Of a stretch of 64,000 nt of DNA, positions 6,720-16,259 are shown piece after piece. The position numbers and the translations under genes were made by a program. The stretch spans positions 4,295,776 to 4,359,775 of the forward strand of contig NZ_CP025746.1 of NCBI RefSeq assembly GCF_004015185.1. The letters run 5' to 3'. This stretch comes from Clostridium manihotivorum. GTDB taxonomy: Bacteria; Bacillota; Clostridia; Clostridiales; Clostridiaceae. Below the pieces are notes generated by a model. That model saw only the letters and a program-made list of their open reading frames with translations, did no database searches and was not told the origin of the DNA. The number at the start of each line of letters is the position of its first letter. Positions within the stretch are counted from its first letter, which is position 1.

Positions 6720-9700
6720 TTAAATTTGAGCGACTTTACTGTTGCTTTTTAGACTTTCAATAGCCTTGTTTATTCCACTTCTTATGCCGTCGTACATTTG
6801 AAATACTTCTATCCCCTTTTCAGCTAACTTCTTTATAGGAGCATCTCCTGCTCTCATAGCTAATACTGCAGAACAGTCCTCTATTGTTCTTATAGTTCTG
6901 TTTATTTTATCCTCATGATCATCGCACTCTTCAATTCCTGTGCAATACTTTTCTATATTTCTTAATTCCACAAAGCTTATATCTCCATCTTTGTATTCAT
7001 ATATATGAAATTCAGTTGCATGTCCAAAATGCTGATCTACATTTATTCCTGACTTTGTAGCTATGGCAAATCTGTATCTAGCGCTAACTGGTGTTTCCTT
7101 GTGATCTTCCATAACTATAACCTTTGAAACATCGGAAACTTCTTTTAATTTTTCATTATATTCAAAACTTGAAGATGAATTCTCTTCTCTTGAATATTGT
7201 TTGACGTCTTTTTTCATAGCCTCTTTCATATCTTCTTTGAAAGCCAAATTATTATCATAGGCTTGAGGGATATCATATGCTTTTAAAGCTTCATTATTTT
7301 CATCCATTGAAGTATTGCATTCTTCATCAATTTCATCATTATTTCCATGGAATGAAGGATCAGATATTTCTGTTGAAGTTTCATGCTTTAGGTAGATTAA
7401 GGAACCACATCCTTCTTTATCGGTTTCGCCGCTACCACATACAGATGAACCACAGCCTGAAGCTGATGAACAACTTCCAATATTTCTAAATTCAAGAGAC
7501 CTATCTAGAGAAAGAGTACCTATTGCATCAGCTCTGCATTGCTTGCAATGATACATTTGTTTTAAGTGGCTCTCACATTTTTTCCTCATCGCATTTAGCT
7601 CTATGTTGCTGACTAGTGGAAGATCTTCAAAGGCACTGCCTTTAACAGGTATTAATTGCATTATGTTTGTTATAAAAGCACCATACTCTTTAACTTTTTT
7701 TACTACTTCCTCTATGTGTTTGTCATTTATACCCTTAATCATAACAGTATTAATCTTACAAACCATTCCTTTTGATGCAAGATACTTTAGTCCCATAAGC
7801 TGATTATTGAGAAGTATTTTAGCCCCTTCTTCACCAGTATAAGTAGTACCTAAAAAATTTACGTTCTTATAGATTTTTCCTCCTATTTTAGGATCAACAG
7901 CATTTATGGTTATGGTTAAATGAGATACTCCGAGTTTTAAAAGATCATTTGCGTAGAAAGGAAGCATAAGTCCATTGGTAGATAAGCATATAGTTACATC
8001 TGGGAATTCACTTTTAATTAGTTCTATAGATTTTCTAGTTTCTTCAAAATTAGCTAAGGCATCTCCTGGCCCGGCTATACCTAATACCTTGAGGTTTGGT
8101 AATTTAGCTTTAACTGCTTTAAACTTAAGTAAAGCTTCTTCTGGAGTGAGAACTTCACTGGTTACTCCTGGCCTGCTTTCATTTGGGCAGTCGTACTTTC
8201 TGCTACAATAATTGCAGGTTATATTGCATTTAGGTGCTACTGGAATATGCATTCTTGCATACTCATGAGCCCCTTGGTTGTAGCAGGGGTGAGTTAAAGT
8301 CTTTTCTTTATTTGAAGGTATCAACCTTTCTTCTTTACTAGATAGGTTTGATTCATTAGTTGATATAATATCTGACCCTTCATTAATTGATTTATTGAAC
8401 TGATTATTGGTTAAGCTATCACAAAAGTTGTTTGTTTGTATATCCAGTAACTTGTCTTGAAAGCTGCTTAGAGTTTTATTGGTTGAAATATTTTGTAATC
8501 CATCCTTTGAATATTTTACTGCTTTATTATCTAAGTTACTTTTCAAATTACCTTCCGGAGTATTTTTAAAGTTATTTTTTTCATATAACTCTTTAGCTGA
8601 ACTATTAAATAATGCATTATCATTGCAATCCGCATTAGAATCTGCTACTTCCATATGCTCATCTCCTTTATAAAAATTGTCATAAGCAAACTTTCTGAAG
8701 TTATGCTCTTTACTAGCCAAGACAACATTTGCTATGTCATCTATTAAATTTGATGATCCATTATATAAGGTTGTTATTTTTCTTTGAGCTCCTACTCTAT
8801 CATGAACGGGGAAACCTACTCTAACTATATCTATATGAAGTTTTTCTGCTATTCTTCTACCATCAGAGTTTCCAAGCATTACATTTACCTCAAGCTCTTT
8901 ACAATGCTTCTCTATGGTTTCAAAATCCGTATCATCTAATAATAGACATTCCTTTGAATTGGTTTTAAGTTCCTCTCTAACTTTGTCAATAAATAGAGAG
9001 TTTTTTGCACCAGTGGCTATGATTTTTGGCTCAATACCATTTTCCATACATATTTTTAATAATGACAAAGCTAGTTCAGCTTCTCCATAAATAGCTGCCC
9101 TAGCCTCTCCATTGTGCTTGTGGTTATCTATCATATAATCCAGATGACGACCTCTATCTTCAATTAATTCCTCAGGGATTTTCCTCCCACTGATTTCAGA
9201 TAATAATTTTAGAAATTTATCACTATTCCTAAGTCCAATTGGGATGCCACACTTAAAAAGTGGAACATTAAATTCATCTCTTAAATATACTCCTGGAGAT
9301 AATGAATCTTCCACGGTAAGTCCCATTTCTATTGTCGCTATGCAATTTGCCATATCTTCGATATCTTCAATTTTAGTTCCTCCAGGATTTAATCTGCTAT
9401 ATTCCTTCATGTATGGCATATCTAAATTCAGCGAAACATCTGGAAGCATAACATACTGGATAGAAAACTTTTTTAAAGTCTCTTTAATATTTCTTACATC
9501 TCCTGGATTAAGATTTCCGCAGATAATATTTATTTTTCCATTGGAAGATTCTTTCTTTTCACATAGATTTTCGACAATAGCTCTTAAAGCTCTATAATAC
9601 CCTTCTTCATGAGTACCGCCATAGCCTGGAGTTGGAACTGGTATAATCTTCAACCTATTTCTAAGTTCAGAGCCTTCCTCTTCGTAAAATTCAGAGATAA

Positions 9701-10034
9701 TCCTTTTTATATCCTCTCCTATGGTTTCAGCTAAGCAGGTGGTCATAACTCCAATAGTAGTTGGATTGTACAGTTTTATCATATTTTTAAGGCCGTTTTT
9801 TAGATTACTACTACCACCATATACTGTGCCGTTTTCTGTTAAAGATGAAGAGGCTATATCAATAGGCTCATTATAATGAGTTGCCATATGTCTTCTGATA
9901 TAAGTGCTGCAGCCTTGAGAGCCATGGAGTATGACCATATTTTTTTCAATTCCCTTAAAAGCAAGAACTGCTCCCATTGGCATGCACATCTTACAAGGAT
10001 TTATGTTTAAATTAACAAAATTTCTACTACTCAT
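6720..10034 (-). CDS. nifN-B: NifN-NifB-NifX-like fusion protein (FeMo-co assembly)
   Basis: 1104 residues, three units in one chain. Residues 1-460 are NifN, the scaffold half that with NifE matures the FeMo cofactor (CKMCMPMGA, GSQGCSTYIRRHMATHYNEP, TTCLAETIGED). Residues about 583-860 are the NifB radical-SAM enzyme that builds the carbide-containing precursor: the CNITCNYCSRKYDCPNESRP motif is at about 602 and a CKQCRADAIG motif near the end. Residues about 983-1104 are a NifX/NafY-type domain (SGINVDQHFGHATEFHIYEY). NifN-NifB fusions are known from clostridia. Two long low-complexity Asn/Ser/Glu-rich linkers (about 460-580 and 865-980, the second starting with a Cys/Gly/Ser-rich stretch) make this chain longer than I recall for C. 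pasteurianum. It starts 4 bp after nifE with GGAGGTG. It ends the nif operon. Confidence 0.95.
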   Translation of the reverse strand: MSSRNFVNLNINPCKMCMPMGAVLAFKGIEKNMVILHGSQGCSTYIRRHMATHYNEPIDIASSSLTENGTVYGGSSNLKNGLKNMIKLYNPTTIGVMTTCLAETIGEDIKRIISEFYEEEGSELRNRLKIIPVPTPGYGGTHEEGYYRALRAIVENLCEKKESSNGKINIICGNLNPGDVRNIKETLKKFSIQYVMLPDVSLNLDMPYMKEYSRLNPGGTKIEDIEDMANCIATIEMGLTVEDSLSPGVYLRDEFNVPLFKCGIPIGLRNSDKFLKLLSEISGRKIPEELIEDRGRHLDYMIDNHKHNGEARAAIYGEAELALSLLKICMENGIEPKIIATGAKNSLFIDKVREELKTNSKECLLLDDTDFETIEKHCKELEVNVMLGNSDGRRIAEKLHIDIVRVGFPVHDRVGAQRKITTLYNGSSNLIDDIANVVLASKEHNFRKFAYDNFYKGDEHMEVADSNADCNDNALFNSSAKELYEKNNFKNTPEGNLKSNLDNKAVKYSKDGLQNISTNKTLSSFQDKLLDIQTNNFCDSLTNNQFNKSINEGSDIISTNESNLSSKEERLIPSNKEKTLTHPCYNQGAHEYARMHIPVAPKCNITCNYCSRKYDCPNESRPGVTSEVLTPEEALLKFKAVKAKLPNLKVLGIAGPGDALANFEETRKSIELIKSEFPDVTICLSTNGLMLPFYANDLLKLGVSHLTITINAVDPKIGGKIYKNVNFLGTTYTGEEGAKILLNNQLMGLKYLASKGMVCKINTVMIKGINDKHIEEVVKKVKEYGAFITNIMQLIPVKGSAFEDLPLVSNIELNAMRKKCESHLKQMYHCKQCRADAIGTLSLDRSLEFRNIGSCSSASGCGSSVCGSGETDKEGCGSLIYLKHETSTEISDPSFHGNNDEIDEECNTSMDENNEALKAYDIPQAYDNNLAFKEDMKEAMKKDVKQYSREENSSSSFEYNEKLKEVSDVSKVIVMEDHKETPVSARYRFAIATKSGINVDQHFGHATEFHIYEYKDGDISFVELRNIEKYCTGIEECDDHEDKINRTIRTIEDCSAVLAMRAGDAPIKKLAEKGIEVFQMYDGIRSGINKAIESLKSNSKVAQI

Positions 10035-10038
10035 ATAG

Positions 10039-11445
10039 CTACACCTCCAGCTTTAAATAATTCCATATAGGACTGTTTATGGTCAAATCTATTTCTTTAG
10101 CGAAATTAACTGCTCCGACAAAACCACATAGGGCTTCTTTCCTTTCATGATTATGATCACAGAAGGCTACACCTAGCTTGAAGGCTAGAGGTCTTTCTTT
10201 TACACCACCCACTAAAATATCTGCACCTTTTTCCAGCATAAATTTTTCAAGCTCTGCAGGATTGGCATCGTCAAGGATTACAGTTCCTTCATTGCATAAG
10301 CTTCTTATGACATCGTAATCTTCTTTTTTACCGGTCTGAGTTCCAACCATTACAGTATCCATGCCTAAGTCCTTGAACTGTTTTATAAGTGAGATAGCCT
10401 TAAAGCCTCCACCAACGTATATAGCTGCTCTCTTTCCTTCTAGTCTTTTCCTATAATACGTTAACTCTCTTTCTATCTTTTTTTCTTCTCTATAAACAAA
10501 ATCTCTAGCCCTTTTCTCCATTTCCTTATCTCCAAGAAAATCTGCTATTTTAAGCAAAGATAACTTTGTATCTTCTACACCAAAGAAGCTTATCTTTAAG
10601 TATGGTATGTCATAAAGCTCTTCCATAAGCTTTGCTAGATAAGTCATAGAACCAGCACATTGTACTATGTTAAGGCTAGAACTCTTTGCATTCATGATTT
10701 CTTCGCATCTTCCATCTCCAGTGATTTTTGCAGCTACATCTATTCCTAATTCCTTTAGATAATTATTGATAATCCAAGCCTCTCCCGCTAGATTAAAATC
10801 TCCTAAGTAGTTAATGGCTTTTTCTTTCTTAGCCTTAGGCTTTTCTTTGCCCATAAGTTCAATCAAAGCATTGCAGGCGGCTTTATACCCCATGGATTTA
10901 TGTCCTGCAAAGCCTGGAGACTTAACTGGGATTGCTCTTATATTATGTTTCTTTTCCGCTGCTCTGCACACTGCATCAATATCATCACCTATGACACCAA
11001 CTATACAGGTAGCATATATAAAAATGACCTTAACCTTGTGTCTTTCTACTATTTCATCTATAGCAGCAGCTAACTTTTTTTCTCCTCCAAAGATAACATC
11101 CTTTTCTCTAAGATCTGTAGAAAAGCTATTTCGATAGATTTCCTCTCCACTGCTTAAACTACCTCTAATATCCCAAGTATAGCTAGCGCAGCCTATTGGT
11201 CCATGAACAATGTGATATGCATCGGTTATTGGATTTAGTACAACTCTAGCACCACAATAAACACAGGCTCTTTGGCTTACAGAACCAGAAACACTTTCTG
11301 CATCACATCTTAAACTGTTATTTTTGTCCTTAGAATTTATACAAACAAAGGCTTCCCTTGCTTTTAATATTTCAGTTTCCTCTTCATGTTTTACTAGGTT
11401 AGTTTTTTCTTCATGTTCTATTAGTTCAACTTTGCTATATTCCAC
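10039..11445 (-). CDS. nifE: Nitrogenase FeMo-co scaffold protein NifE
   Basis: 468 residues, partner of NifN in the NifEN scaffold on which the NifB product gains molybdenum and homocitrate. Diagnostic segments are CVYCGARVVLNP, HIVHGPIGCASYTWDIRG (about residues 79-96), YATCIVGVIGDDI and IVQCAGSMTYLAKLM. These correspond to the cluster-binding cysteines of the NifD/NifE family. The start is GTG with a GGAGGTG ribosome site. The first 50 residues are a charged, poorly conserved extension. The gene follows nifK after 84 bp that contain a strong hairpin and is 4 bp from nifN/B, so NifE and NifN/B are made together. Confidence 0.95.
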   Translation of the reverse strand: MEYSKVELIEHEEKTNLVKHEEETEILKAREAFVCINSKDKNNSLRCDAESVSGSVSQRACVYCGARVVLNPITDAYHIVHGPIGCASYTWDIRGSLSSGEEIYRNSFSTDLREKDVIFGGEKKLAAAIDEIVERHKVKVIFIYATCIVGVIGDDIDAVCRAAEKKHNIRAIPVKSPGFAGHKSMGYKAACNALIELMGKEKPKAKKEKAINYLGDFNLAGEAWIINNYLKELGIDVAAKITGDGRCEEIMNAKSSSLNIVQCAGSMTYLAKLMEELYDIPYLKISFFGVEDTKLSLLKIADFLGDKEMEKRARDFVYREEKKIERELTYYRKRLEGKRAAIYVGGGFKAISLIKQFKDLGMDTVMVGTQTGKKEDYDVIRSLCNEGTVILDDANPAELEKFMLEKGADILVGGVKERPLAFKLGVAFCDHNHERKEALCGFVGAVNFAKEIDLTINSPIWNYLKLEV

Positions 11446-11474
11446 AAGTACACCTCCGATCTCAATTTAAAATT

Positions 11475-11520
11475 ATTCAGGAGCCCTTTTATATCTTCTT
11501 AAAATAAAGGTCTCCTGAAT
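11475..11520 (-). promoter_or_regulatory. Strong intercistronic hairpin between nifK and nifE
   Basis: On the minus strand ATTCAGGAGACCTTT pairs with AAAGGGCTCCTGAAT, with one internal mismatch, and is followed by AATTTTAAATT. It lies right after the nifK stop and before the nifE ribosome site. It could act as a partial terminator or a 3-prime stabiliser that keeps assembly-protein levels below those of the structural subunits. Confidence 0.6.
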
Positions 11521-11529
11521 AAACAATAA

Positions 11530-12891
11530 CTATCTTACTAGTTCAAACTCCTCATCTGAACAATCCGTATCCATCTTGTCTAAGATAGCATTACATATCA
11601 TTTCCACCAGTCTTATTCCACCTTTGTAGCCTACTACTGGCCAGTAGTGATAACCATACCTGTCCATAATAGGGAAGCCGAACCTTACAAAAGCTATATT
11701 TTCTGCTCTTGCAATATGTTTACCATGTGTATTTCCTATTAGTACATCCACAGGCTCATTTTTTATCCATTGTTGAAGCTCAAACAAATCACTTGCAGCT
11801 TTAACTTTTCCTTCTACGCCTGCTTTTTGCATCATATCCTTAATTACAAGTTCAAATTCTTCTCCTGGTGTTCCTGTAATTACATATTTAGGTATCATAC
11901 CTAAGGAAATAACAAATTGAGTTAGAGGTATAACTATGTCAGGATCTCCAAAGATAGCCACTTTCTTTCCATGGAAATATTGGTAACTATCCAGCATTAA
12001 ATCAACTAATTGTCCTCTTTCTTCTTCAAGAATCTCTGGTATTTCAACACCTAATTCTTTTGCTAAAGTCATCATTAGTTCATCTGTTGCATCAATACCA
12101 ATTGGCACACTTAAAGTCTTAAAAGGAATATTGCATTTTTTCTCTAGTACCTTTGCTCCAGGTACTGAAGAATAGCTTCCAAGAGCTATGGTAAGCTTTG
12201 AATTGCCTGAATCTATAATGTCTTCTATCTTTGCTCCTCCTTTAGGAAACATGTTGTACTTACCTGTAGTTGGAGTATCTACCACTCCACTGGTATCTGG
12301 AAAAAGAATGTTTTTGATTCCAATAAGATCAAAAATTCTTTTTACTTCCTTCATATCTGCTGGCCCTACATATCCTGGAATTATATTAACCTTACCATTT
12401 GGTTTATCTGATTTTTTTGAAAGGTAGTTAACCATACCTTTAACCATGTTTGCAAAACCAGTAACATGAGAACCTACATAACTTGGAGTATTAGCATGAA
12501 TAACCCACTTTCCTTCTGGTATTTCTGCTTGTGATATATAGGTTGGAAGGTCATCGCCTATGGTCTCAGATAAGCAAGTAGTATGAACTGCTATGATATC
12601 TGGATTATATAAAGCAAAAACATTCTTTATTGCGGTTTTTAGATTAGCTCCTCCTCCAAAAACACTGGCACCTTCTGTAAAAGAGCTAGTTGATGCCATA
12701 ATTGGTTCTTTAAAAGTTCTTGCAAGCTGCATTCTGTGAAAAGAGCAGCAGCCTTGTGAACCATGGCTGTGAGGAAGACAATTGTGAATACCAAGTGCTG
12801 CATACATTGCACCTATTGGCTGACAAGTCTTAGCTGGATTAATTCTTAACGATTTTCTTTCCGCAATTTCCTTTGGTGTTGCTTCTAACAT
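11530..12891 (-). CDS. nifK: Nitrogenase MoFe protein beta subunit NifK
   Basis: 453 residues. NifK and NifD form the alpha2-beta2 MoFe protein, and NifK supplies half the P-cluster ligands. Cys23 (KTCQPIGAMYAALG), Cys48 (HGSQGCCSFHR) and Cys106 (HTTCLSETIGDD) are the expected P-cluster cysteines. The protein is about 70 residues shorter than Azotobacter NifK because the N-terminal extension is missing, as in C. pasteurianum. Its ATG overlaps the nifD stop by one base (TAATG), so translation is probably coupled and gives equal amounts of both subunits. A strong hairpin follows the stop. Confidence 0.97.
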   Translation of the reverse strand: MLEATPKEIAERKSLRINPAKTCQPIGAMYAALGIHNCLPHSHGSQGCCSFHRMQLARTFKEPIMASTSSFTEGASVFGGGANLKTAIKNVFALYNPDIIAVHTTCLSETIGDDLPTYISQAEIPEGKWVIHANTPSYVGSHVTGFANMVKGMVNYLSKKSDKPNGKVNIIPGYVGPADMKEVKRIFDLIGIKNILFPDTSGVVDTPTTGKYNMFPKGGAKIEDIIDSGNSKLTIALGSYSSVPGAKVLEKKCNIPFKTLSVPIGIDATDELMMTLAKELGVEIPEILEEERGQLVDLMLDSYQYFHGKKVAIFGDPDIVIPLTQFVISLGMIPKYVITGTPGEEFELVIKDMMQKAGVEGKVKAASDLFELQQWIKNEPVDVLIGNTHGKHIARAENIAFVRFGFPIMDRYGYHYWPVVGYKGGIRLVEMICNAILDKMDTDCSDEEFELVR

Positions 12892-14489
12892 TACACTTCA
12901 CCTCCTACTACTATTCCATCAAGCATTGGTTCAACCTTCCATGGTGGAGTTACATACTTCCACGCTGGAGTATATACCCCTGCTGCTAGTTCTCTGGCAA
13001 ATACCACTGCGCCTTTAAATCCTGCGTATGGGCCAGTATAATCATAAGAATGGAGCTGTCTTGATAAAACTCCCATCTTCTGAATTGCATACTTTTCCTT
13101 TACACCAGATAAGAACATATCTGGATTTAGAAGCTTTATAAACTCATCAGTTTCATGATGATTTAGATCATCTACCATAAGGGTTCCATCTTCCATATCC
13201 TTAACCATACCACCATAGTAAGACAAAGGTACTCCTTGCTTCTTTAGCTCCTCATACTTTTCCTTAGGTATTATTACGCGATAGTTATTTTCATCCTTAT
13301 ATACAGTTATCTCTGGAATGTTCTTACTATCTGCATCCGTTTTTATGGTAGGTATAACCTCTCTACCTTCATAGTCATCGCGATGACCAAACTCATAACC
13401 AGCAAGAATTGTTCTCACTCCTATATCCTTTAACAAGGTTTGGTAGTGATGAGCTCTTGAGCCTCCTACGTATAGACATGCTGTTTTTCCCTTAAGCTTA
13501 TCCTTGTAGTAAGTCATTTCACCATCTATTTCATCTAATTCTTCTGCAATTACCTGCTCTGTTCTTTCATAAATATAAGGATCATCAAAACATTTAGCTA
13601 GGTTTCTTAAGGTTTTTATAGTACCGGAAACCCCTATAAAATTAGCCTTAATCCATGGAGTACCATACTTTGTTTCCATCATCTCTGCTATATAATTGAT
13701 AGACCTATGACACTGTACTAGATTTACCTCTGCTAAGTGAGCATTTTGAACTTTTTCATAACTTGCATCACCACTTAGAGTTGCAACCACCTCATAGCCT
13801 ATTTTACTGAGTATTCTGTCAATTTCCCATGCATCTCCACCTATGTTGTATTCACCAAGTACTGCTACAGAATACTTCTTTTTGGGTCTAGTTCCACGAC
13901 CTATGATTCTTTCCATAACTATATTGTTAGCTATATGGTGACCAGCTGATTGGGATACTCCCTTATAACCTTCACAGTTAAAAGCCAGAACATCTATGCC
14001 ATATTTTTTCTGCGCCTCAGCAGCCACAGCATTTATATCGTCTCCTATAAGTCCTACTGGACAAGTTGCATAAATTCCTATTGCTTTAGGATGAAATATT
14101 TCTACTGCTTCTTTTATTGCTGCTCTTAATTTGTTTACACCACCAAAAACAATATCACTTTCCTGCATATCTGTTGAAAATACATAACCTATAAAGTTTT
14201 GTTCGCCTTCTTCTCCCTTAGCCTTGTTTCTTCTAACATTCCAAGTATAGTAAGAACAGCCTATAGGACCATGAGTTATATGAATCATATCTTTAATTGG
14301 TCCCATAACAACACCTTTACAACCTGCATAACAGCAACCTCTACTTGTTATTACTCCAGGAACAGTTCTAACATTAGCTTGAATTACTGGATTAGGTGAT
14401 TCATCTGTTTTAATTACAATATGTTGCTTTCTATTTTTATAGGTTTTTGCAGGATATTTTTCTAGAACCTTATCAACTACATTCTTCAT
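12891..14489 (-). CDS. nifD: Nitrogenase MoFe protein alpha subunit NifD
   Basis: 532 residues from the ATG at 14489. An upstream in-frame TTG at 14516 is possible, but AGAGGTGA sits just before the ATG and the shorter start aligns with C. pasteurianum NifD. P-cluster cysteines are Cys52 (RGCCYAGCKG), Cys78 (GPIGCSYYTW) and Cys143 (YATCPVGLIGDD). FeMo-co ligands are Cys260 (VQCHRSINY) and His480 (QLHSYDYTGPYAGF). The roughly 50-residue insert typical of clostridial NifD is present at about 380-450. A CCYAGC motif has two extra cysteines near the P-cluster one. It lies about 30 bp after nifI2. Confidence 0.97.
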   Translation of the reverse strand: MKNVVDKVLEKYPAKTYKNRKQHIVIKTDESPNPVIQANVRTVPGVITSRGCCYAGCKGVVMGPIKDMIHITHGPIGCSYYTWNVRRNKAKGEEGEQNFIGYVFSTDMQESDIVFGGVNKLRAAIKEAVEIFHPKAIGIYATCPVGLIGDDINAVAAEAQKKYGIDVLAFNCEGYKGVSQSAGHHIANNIVMERIIGRGTRPKKKYSVAVLGEYNIGGDAWEIDRILSKIGYEVVATLSGDASYEKVQNAHLAEVNLVQCHRSINYIAEMMETKYGTPWIKANFIGVSGTIKTLRNLAKCFDDPYIYERTEQVIAEELDEIDGEMTYYKDKLKGKTACLYVGGSRAHHYQTLLKDIGVRTILAGYEFGHRDDYEGREVIPTIKTDADSKNIPEITVYKDENNYRVIIPKEKYEELKKQGVPLSYYGGMVKDMEDGTLMVDDLNHHETDEFIKLLNPDMFLSGVKEKYAIQKMGVLSRQLHSYDYTGPYAGFKGAVVFARELAAGVYTPAWKYVTPPWKVEPMLDGIVVGGEV

Positions 14490-14522
14490 GCTATTCACCT
14501 CTTTATTAATTTTCAAGATGTC

Positions 14523-14906
14523 TTATATTGCGTCTGTCCCAATTTCGCCAGTCCTTATCCTTACAGCTTCAAAAACATTCATCACGAATATCTTTCCATC
14601 TCCAGGATTTCCATGGCTATTAATCTCCATAATGGTATTTATAACTTTTTCTACATCCTCATCCTTTACAAAGAGCTCTAGCATTCTCTTAGGAATCAAT
14701 CTATGGATCTCAGATATATTTTCCCCAACATTACTGCTTTCAATAGAACCATCATCTATTATGCCGCCTATTATAGAAAAGTCCACTTTTTTTCTTCCTC
14801 GTCCTACAACCTTTCTACAGGTAACAGCAGCAATTCCTTCTTTTAAAAGAGCTTCCTTTGTCTTATTGACCATATTCATTCTTATTATCGCAACTACTTC
14901 CCTCAC
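14523..14906 (-). CDS. nifI2: Nitrogenase-regulating PII-like protein NifI2
   Basis: 127 residues, PII-family signal protein of the NifI2 type. It shows the PII start (VVAIIRMNMVNKTKEALLKE), the KVVGRGRKK segment before the T-loop, and DGKIFVMNVFEAVRIRTGE at the end. In methanogens and anaerobes NifI1 and NifI2 form a complex that switches off nitrogenase by binding the MoFe protein when ammonium is present, with 2-oxoglutarate releasing it. The start is GTG behind GAGGAGG. It is 13 bp downstream of nifI1 and upstream of nifD, the usual order. Confidence 0.93.
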   Translation of the reverse strand: MREVVAIIRMNMVNKTKEALLKEGIAAVTCRKVVGRGRKKVDFSIIGGIIDDGSIESSNVGENISEIHRLIPKRMLELFVKDEDVEKVINTIMEINSHGNPGDGKIFVMNVFEAVRIRTGEIGTDAI

Positions 14907-14919
14907 ATTAGCCCTCCTC

Positions 14920-15246
14920 TTACAATTCTTTTGAATTGGAGCTTATTGTGTAAGTCTCTTCTACAGGCATTACGAATATTTTTCCGTCTCCGTAAGCACC
15001 CTTTGTTCCAGTTTTGGAGTTTCTCATTATAACCTTTATAACATCATCCTTATCTTCATCTTTTACAACTAACATAAGCATTTCTTTAGGTATCTCATCA
15101 TAATATATATCTCCAACCTTAACTCCTCTTTGCTTACCTCTTCCTACTACATCAAACTTAGTAACTGCTGGGAAACCAGCATCACAAAGCTCACTTAAAA
15201 CTGTAGTAACCCTTTCTGGTCTTATAATTGCCTTAATCATTACCAT
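14920..15246 (-). CDS. nifI1: Nitrogenase-regulating PII-like protein NifI1
   Basis: 108 residues, PII family, NifI1 type. Visible landmarks are MIKAIIRPERVTTVLSEL, DVVGRGKQRGVKVGDIYYDE (T-loop region) and GAYGDGKIFVMPVEETY. It works with NifI2 in post-translational control of nitrogenase. An ATG two codons further (M3) is an alternative start. The GGAGGATG ribosome site is slightly far. It follows nifH after 108 bp holding two perfect stem-loops. Confidence 0.93.
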   Translation of the reverse strand: MVMIKAIIRPERVTTVLSELCDAGFPAVTKFDVVGRGKQRGVKVGDIYYDEIPKEMLMLVVKDEDKDDVIKVIMRNSKTGTKGAYGDGKIFVMPVEETYTISSNSKEL

Positions 15247-15300
15247 AAATGTTTACATCCTCCATTCTCGATGCTATAATTATTCTCGAATACTTATTCA

Positions 15301-15352
15301 AGCAGGATTTTTTTATCCTGCTGCACTATTCATTTGGCAGAATGAATAGTGC
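15301..15352 (-). promoter_or_regulatory. Two tandem perfect stem-loops between nifH and nifI1
   Basis: Next to the nifH stop lies a stem with perfect 12-bp arms (GCACTATTCATT and AATGAATAGTGC, 6-nt loop). Directly beyond lies one with perfect 8-bp arms (AGCAGGAT and ATCCTGCT, 6-nt loop). No long T-run follows on the minus strand. Such hairpins after nifH are known to protect the nifH message and give more Fe protein than MoFe protein. That role is inferred here. Confidence 0.7.
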
Positions 15353-15354
15353 TT

Positions 15355-16188
<834 letters not shown>

Positions 16189-16200
16189 CTAAATATTCGT

Positions 16201-16224
16201 TTAAATTACATTGCTGTAATTTAA
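16201..16224. promoter_or_regulatory. Perfect palindrome at the nifH transcription start, probable operator
   Basis: Arms TTAAATTACA and TGTAATTTAA are perfectly complementary over 10 bp with a 4-bp spacer. The site begins 5 bp downstream of the -10 box, so it covers the expected start of transcription. That is the position of a repressor site. I do not know a clostridial nif regulator with this consensus. Confidence 0.6.
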
Positions 16225-16228
16225 TAAC

Positions 16229-16257
16229 AATATAACACGCGTTAAATACTACTTCAA
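16229..16257 (-). promoter_or_regulatory. nif operon promoter, vegetative sigma type
   Basis: On the minus strand TTGAAG (16257-16252) and TATATT (16234-16229) are spaced by 17 bp. This is a SigA-type promoter about 55 bp before the nifH start codon. No sigma-54 GG-N10-GC pattern was noticed. Confidence 0.6.
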
Positions 16258-16259
16258 TA

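Noticed and set aside
7277-9597. Several plus-strand ORFs opposite nifN/B
   Set aside because: Antisense shadows of a well-conserved gene; no ribosome sites or family features.
14490-14516. Longer NifD start at a TTG
   Set aside because: The ribosome site lies between it and the ATG at 14489, and the shorter protein fits the family start.
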